From NCBI RefSeq assembly GCF_009828025.1, contig NZ_WTYA01000001.1:421174-485173 (forward strand): a stretch of 64,000 nt of DNA. The letters run 5' to 3'. The notes under the pieces were generated by a model. That model did not search any database. It saw only the letters and a list, made by a program, of their open reading frames with translations, and was not told the DNA's origin. The position numbers were made by a program, and so were the translations under genes. Source of the stretch: Qipengyuania algicida (GTDB lineage Bacteria; Pseudomonadota; Alphaproteobacteria; Sphingomonadales; Sphingomonadaceae). This document shows positions 60,174-64,000 of this stretch, one piece after another. Position 1 is the first letter of the stretch. Each line of letters starts with the position of its first letter.

Positions 60174-61177
60174 GCGAAGTCATCGTATTCGACGTAGCGC
60201 ACGGCAATTGCTGCCTTATCCGGTCGCAGAACGCCCATGCAGTTATTGACGCGCCGTGCAAGGCACTCCTCCTAAATACGCTCGAGGACATGAGGATCAC
60301 CTGTGTTGACGTGGCGTTCATTTCGCATGCCGACAAGGACCACATCGCTGGTGTGATCGGACTGCTTACGAGCGAATCCATCGAACTCAAGAAGCTTTAT
60401 CTCAACCCCGATTCTCAGAAGGACACCAGAATCTGGCGTCAACTACGTGCCGCATTGAAGGTGGCCGAGCGCCAGGGGAAATGCGAGGTAATCCTCTCTC
60501 TTACGACTGTGATGCCCGGCATCGTGAGCGTGGGCGAAGTTGACGTACGCGTAGAAGCCCCCTCGAACTCCTTCGCAGCGGGCGGATCGGGATCCACCGA
60601 CGAGAGGGGGCGCAGGATAACGTCCAATTCGATTTCGGCCGTGCTCCGGGTCACTACCGGCGAGCACCCAGGCCTCTTACTTGCGGGTGATATCGACGAA
60701 GTCGGCCTCGATGATGCACTCGAGAATGGCCGGGATTTAACAGCTCGGACCCTGGTATTCCCGCACCATGGCGGGCTGCCTGCCTCATCCGATGCGACAT
60801 CCTTCGTCGAAACAATCATGCGGGCGGTGACCCCGTCGCTAGTCATTTTTTCAAATGGCCGGGGCAAACACGACAACCCCCGCCCCGAAATCGTGGGCCC
60901 GGTCGCGCGAACAGGATGCGGAATTGCATGCACGCAAATGGCGCACGCGTGCAACCAATCGGTAATCTTCAAGCGTGAGCACCTTGAACCGCATCGGGCT
61001 CAAGGCCAAGAGCATGGAGCAAGCTGCGCGGGATCGATGACCATAGACCTTTCGGGGGATGGCCGCCGTCTTGCATCGAAACACTCTGCGCATCAGAAGT
61101 TCATCGACGACGCTGTAGAAACACCGATGTGCAGGCCGGCCCCACCCGAAACCGATGGGCCTGATGTTTCCCAATAG
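60170..61177 (+). CDS. ComEC/Rec2-type metallo-beta-lactamase-fold protein, stand-alone
   Basis: A 335-residue protein with the metal-binding set of the ComEC C-terminal type: FISHADKDHIAGVIGLL (HxDxDH, about residue 52), LLLAGDIDEVG, TLVFPHHGGLP and FSNGRGKHDNPRPEIVG. The membrane competence domains of ComEC are absent, so it is soluble. These folds are usually nucleases or phosphodiesterases, which makes it the likely effector of the operon. The last 80 residues are less conserved. It is translationally coupled to the receiver gene and is the last gene of the tight cluster. Confidence 0.82.
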   Translation: MSEVIVFDVAHGNCCLIRSQNAHAVIDAPCKALLLNTLEDMRITCVDVAFISHADKDHIAGVIGLLTSESIELKKLYLNPDSQKDTRIWRQLRAALKVAERQGKCEVILSLTTVMPGIVSVGEVDVRVEAPSNSFAAGGSGSTDERGRRITSNSISAVLRVTTGEHPGLLLAGDIDEVGLDDALENGRDLTARTLVFPHHGGLPASSDATSFVETIMRAVTPSLVIFSNGRGKHDNPRPEIVGPVARTGCGIACTQMAHACNQSVIFKREHLEPHRAQGQEHGASCAGSMTIDLSGDGRRLASKHSAHQKFIDDAVETPMCRPAPPETDGPDVSQ

Positions 61178-61297
61178 CTGAGCTTGCTCACCTAAGTCCT
61201 TTCCGGCTTTGTCTCGTTTTGCGCGAAATCGGAGCATCAGTCTGCATCCCGTTCGCGGATACTTGGCAACTGACGTTACCCAATCCATCTTACTACA

Positions 61298-62407
61298 ATG
61301 GCCACGACCATTTATCTCGACGAGTCCGGATTTACGGGCGACGATCTCTACAATCCCGAACAACGGTTCTTCACGATTGCTTCCACAATTCTCGAAGAAG
61401 AGGAGGCGAGGAAGATACTCGCTCGTTGCTTCCCCAGGTATCAGGGCAACGAATATAAATTCACAAATATCTGGAAGCGCGAGAGGTCGCGGGAAGGACT
61501 TCGTGCCCTGGCGGCAGAGATCCCTCGGTTTGCCGATCACGCATTTGTCTGGATTATTGACAAGCGATTTTGCCTACTCACCAAGTTGGTCGACTATCTC
61601 GTCGAGCCCGGTGCGTACGAGGCCGGTTACGACTGGTATGCCGATGGCTGGGGTCTACGATATCTGAACACCATCCATCGGGACTTGGTCACGCATAGAG
61701 CCGACGAACTCTACGATGGCATGATCCGCGCTTGGGATGCGTTTGCACGCGATCCAACCAATGAGCGGCTGGACTCCCTCAAGGAGCTTTTTGAACGCGG
61801 CAAGGCAACGACCGAAGCCCCGTTGCCGAGCCTCTTCGATTTACTCTTGCGCGGAATGGAACATTTCCGGAAGCGCAACACCAACCTCGCACACTTCATG
61901 GATACGAGCGAGATTCAGGTGACATCTGTGTTTTCGTCGATCACTTGGTGGCGCCAACAAAGGAGCGAGGATTTCGCGCTCGTTCACGACGAATCCAGCT
62001 CATTCCTGAAGCAGCGCGATGTTTGGGATACGATGCTTCGGGACGACTTTATTGCTCCGCCCTTTCCTATCGCGAACGGAACCGAGGTAGAGCTGCCACT
62101 GCGTGTAAGGTCGTCAACAGCAGTATGCTCGCATGACTCTCATTCGGTCCAACTTTGCGACATTCTCGCGGGGCTGCTCGCGAAAGCAGGACCCGGTCTC
62201 GTCGGCGGTTCGCACGATCCGTTCATTGTCGATCTGGTTAGGTCCGGAGCCGGCGCGCTAAACTACAGCGGGGTCATGCCGCACGCGCTGTATGTAGATG
62301 GGCCGCCACAGCGCCGGGTAGGACCTGACATGGTTGATCGCATGATCGAGTTACTCCGGCCGTATCTTGATCAGAAGATGGCGGAACGCGAAAGCTTCGA
62401 CGGATAG
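61298..62407 (+). CDS. DUF3800 family protein
   Basis: A 369-residue protein of the DUF3800 family, thought to have an RNase-H-like fold. The acidic residues expected to bind metal are in TIYLDESGFTGDDLY at the start, ALVHDESSSFLKQ in the middle and SVQLCDILAGLLA near the end. Such proteins are common in defence islands and mobile elements, but their reaction is not settled. A 120-base gap separates it from the metallo-beta-lactamase gene and no strong ribosome site is seen, so it may have its own promoter. Confidence 0.82.
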   Translation: MATTIYLDESGFTGDDLYNPEQRFFTIASTILEEEEARKILARCFPRYQGNEYKFTNIWKRERSREGLRALAAEIPRFADHAFVWIIDKRFCLLTKLVDYLVEPGAYEAGYDWYADGWGLRYLNTIHRDLVTHRADELYDGMIRAWDAFARDPTNERLDSLKELFERGKATTEAPLPSLFDLLLRGMEHFRKRNTNLAHFMDTSEIQVTSVFSSITWWRQQRSEDFALVHDESSSFLKQRDVWDTMLRDDFIAPPFPIANGTEVELPLRVRSSTAVCSHDSHSVQLCDILAGLLAKAGPGLVGGSHDPFIVDLVRSGAGALNYSGVMPHALYVDGPPQRRVGPDMVDRMIELLRPYLDQKMAERESFDG

Positions 62408-62614
62408 GGTCAAGGTATGTGGCGCTATTACGGTCAGCGCCAACCAGTCACTTCGGGGTTACTAATCCCCAATGCCGTGCGTGGCGGCATCGCCGAGCTG
62501 TATGGGACAGGCATGGCTCGCAAGCAATGGAGAGCTGTACGGGCGGGGTTTCGCCTGATCTTCGCCAGAGAATTTCGTATAATCACCTAGTATCAGCGGC
62601 ACAGAGAGGCCATC

Positions 62615-63190
62615 ATGGGCGGTATCAATTCCGGGCGGCGGCGCAGCGTCCATCACGGAGCAGTCGAGCAGTTTCCCGTCATCGATCTGCGCGTTCTGAA
62701 GCGCGCTGGGCTGCTAAAGCCCGGTGAATGCACATATGACACGTTGCGATGGCGAAATCAGGACCTAGAGGCGCTTGAGGTTCGAATTTTCGTCGATTTG
62801 AGCGACGATGATGACGCATCAATTCGAATTGCCGGTGATGTACCCGACCAGCGCGCAGCGGTCGAGTGCGTGTCCGGCCCTTTCGGCGGCTATCGCTGCT
62901 ACTTTCTGTGCCCGCTGACCGGCAAGCACTGCGAGCAGCTTTTCCTCGCTGATGGCACATTTGCTTCGCGCAAAGCGCACGGACTCACCTACGCCAGTCA
63001 AAGCGAGGACGATCTATCGCGCGCCCACCGCAAGGTGCGGAAGCTACACAGACAGGTAAAGGGCGATACCCGGTATGCTCGTCCCCGAGGCCGCAAGCGA
63101 TATGCCAAGGTGCGAGAATTCAGGCGTGCTAAGAGCATTGCAGATGGACTTTATCTCGATCGACTTCGTACGATGGTCGCTGATGCTTGA
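62615..63190 (+). CDS. Small basic protein of a family frequent in mobile DNA
   Basis: A 191-residue protein that starts GGINSGRRRSVHHGAVEQFP and has VIDLRVLKRAGLLKPGECTY, then FGGYRCYFLCPLTGKHCEQL and KAHGLTYASQSEDDLSRAHR. This layout (glycine/arginine start, DLRxLxRAGLL, Cys-containing knuckle, GLxYASQxE) is one I know from hypothetical proteins of Sphingomonadales and their mobile regions; no function is established. The Cys pattern is incomplete for a classical zinc ribbon. The C-terminus is strongly basic, so nucleic-acid binding is possible. Confidence 0.6.
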   Translation: MGGINSGRRRSVHHGAVEQFPVIDLRVLKRAGLLKPGECTYDTLRWRNQDLEALEVRIFVDLSDDDDASIRIAGDVPDQRAAVECVSGPFGGYRCYFLCPLTGKHCEQLFLADGTFASRKAHGLTYASQSEDDLSRAHRKVRKLHRQVKGDTRYARPRGRKRYAKVREFRRAKSIADGLYLDRLRTMVADA

Positions 63191-63203
63191 ATGTGCCCCC
63201 TGA

Positions 63204-64000
63204 TTATGGTCCTTCTAGGAAGGTTTCAGGAATTGCGAAATGCTCATTTATGGACTGCATAAGCTCAAAAATCGCCGGATGGTCCACATCGAGCGTTGCT
63301 GGATTTAGTTCCGGCATGTTGAACATTGTGCCGAAGAACTGCTGCTGTGGATCGGGGCGAGTATTGCTGAGATAGTGATACGGATGGTTTGTTACCATTA
63401 CGAATGCCTGTTGGTTCGTATCGTCCCGATAAGCTGGCTGGCGTTCCAGTAAGTTGAGCGATTTTCGAAAGGCATTGATCCACGGCGCAGCCCCGGGGGC
63501 ACCCTCCCACGGCGGCCTGTTGACATCAATGAAGATCAGCCGATCGTCGTCCGCAGGTTTTTTCATGGCCGCCGCGACGAGTTTTGCGTCGGTCTTAATC
63601 GGCAAACGGTCGAGAAACGCTTGCAGATAATCGAAGCCGATCCTGTGTCGACGCTTTGCCTCAATCCAGAATTTCTTACCAGAAGCGGCGTGCGTTGCGA
63701 TGCCCTCCCCATGTTTGGACGTGCGATCATCCTCATCAAAAAATTCGATGCTGAACCCGGCTCGGGCGAGCGTTGCCGCTACCCAGAGCTCATATCGCGC
63801 GCCTTCAAATTGTTCAGGATGACGCAATCGTGCGATAAGCTTCGGTGAAAGATTCATCGCCTGCAATAGACAGAACATATCGTAGGCAATCGAACGAAAA
63901 CCCATTGTTGTCCCGATTTCCCAATTCGGATCGTGTCGGGTGAAATGTCCGTGCTCATCAGCTTCCCTATCGCAGATGATCTCATACCATTCGGCAAGGA
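63204..64000 (-). CDS. Possible PD-(D/E)xK nuclease-like protein, N-terminus beyond the window
   Basis: The frame is open from a stop at 63204 through the window end; an ATG at 63905 exists, but sensible coding sequence continues upstream (EWYEIICDREADEHGHFTRH), so the gene is probably cut by the border. The visible part has ARYELWVAATLARAGFSIEF, a HGEGIATHAASGKKFWIEAK segment and a basic helix, recalling the Glu...ExK core of restriction-type nucleases with the first Asp unclear. Function is unknown. It converges with the previous gene, 13 bases apart. Confidence 0.55.
   Translation of the reverse strand, partial: LAEWYEIICDREADEHGHFTRHDPNWEIGTTMGFRSIAYDMFCLLQAMNLSPKLIARLRHPEQFEGARYELWVAATLARAGFSIEFFDEDDRTSKHGEGIATHAASGKKFWIEAKRRHRIGFDYLQAFLDRLPIKTDAKLVAAAMKKPADDDRLIFIDVNRPPWEGAPGAAPWINAFRKSLNLLERQPAYRDDTNQQAFVMVTNHPYHYLSNTRPDPQQQFFGTMFNMPELNPATLDVDHPAIFELMQSINEHFAIPETFLEGP

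Noticed and set aside
56083..61177. Calling the operon Detocs or a type I restriction system
   Set aside because: No phosphorylase-type effector or second receiver fusion is visible, and no HsdS or HsdR gene is present.
1..64000. CRISPR arrays, insertion sequences, prophage genes and intact tRNA or rRNA genes
   Set aside because: I found no regularly spaced repeats, no transposase or integrase with recognisable motifs, and no complete tRNA or rRNA by eye. Short or diverged copies could be missed.

Overview
The window looks like the chromosome of a motile alphaproteobacterium of the order Sphingomonadales, probably Erythrobacter-like. The pointers are high GC, a compact flagellar set run by an FlbD-type sigma-54 activator, three proteins ending in the PEPxxWA-type C-terminal sorting signal, a LOV protein beside an HWE kinase, and many 4-bp start/stop overlaps. 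The placement is an inference from gene content; no rRNA or core phylogenetic marker is present.

1-3359: the end of an acetyl-CoA synthetase gene, then a convergent pair encoding a small periplasmic-binding-like protein and an AcpA/phospholipase-C-type phosphoesterase. 3407-38446: an almost complete flagellar locus. A minus-strand run flgBCDEFGHIJKL-motA-motB (12882 to 3407) diverges from a plus-strand run (13084 to 19163) holding a MotA-like/ExbD-like pair, flgA, flgM, flgN, a lytic transglycosylase, flhA and fliA. A second minus-strand run (37351 to 22517) holds flbD and fliEFGHIJKLMNOPQR-flhB-fliD-fliS. The flagellin gene diverges from flbD. Consensus-perfect sigma-54 promoters precede flgB and flgA, so the likely order of control is FlbD/sigma-54, then FliA balanced by FlgM, then flagellin.

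20049-22384, inside the flagellar locus, holds a wrecked chemotaxis block: a double-frameshifted cheB remnant on the minus strand, a cheR without its N-terminal domain, and a cheB whose catalytic-Asp end is replaced by a CheW-like tail. No cheA or cheY is visible.

38490-44408: an RND multidrug efflux operon (membrane fusion protein, HAE1 pump, outer-membrane factor). 44565-48952: a short LOV photoreceptor, a very large CheB-CheR-PAS-HWE kinase and a stand-alone receiver. 49039-54745: two PEPxxWA proteins flanking a TIR-TPR protein and a SLOG-like membrane protein, a pair resembling nucleotide-signal immune modules.

54746-64000 is accessory DNA. It has an AT-richer orphan gene, the 3' half of a tRNA-Lys(CTT) gene that looks like an integration scar, and then a tightly overlapping operon encoding an N6-adenine DNA methylase, a protein with two GHKL ATPase modules (MORC-like plus histidine kinase), a receiver protein and a ComEC-type metallo-beta-lactamase-fold protein. 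A DUF3800 protein and two poorly known genes follow. This operon is the best candidate for an undescribed, probably defensive, two-component-like system.
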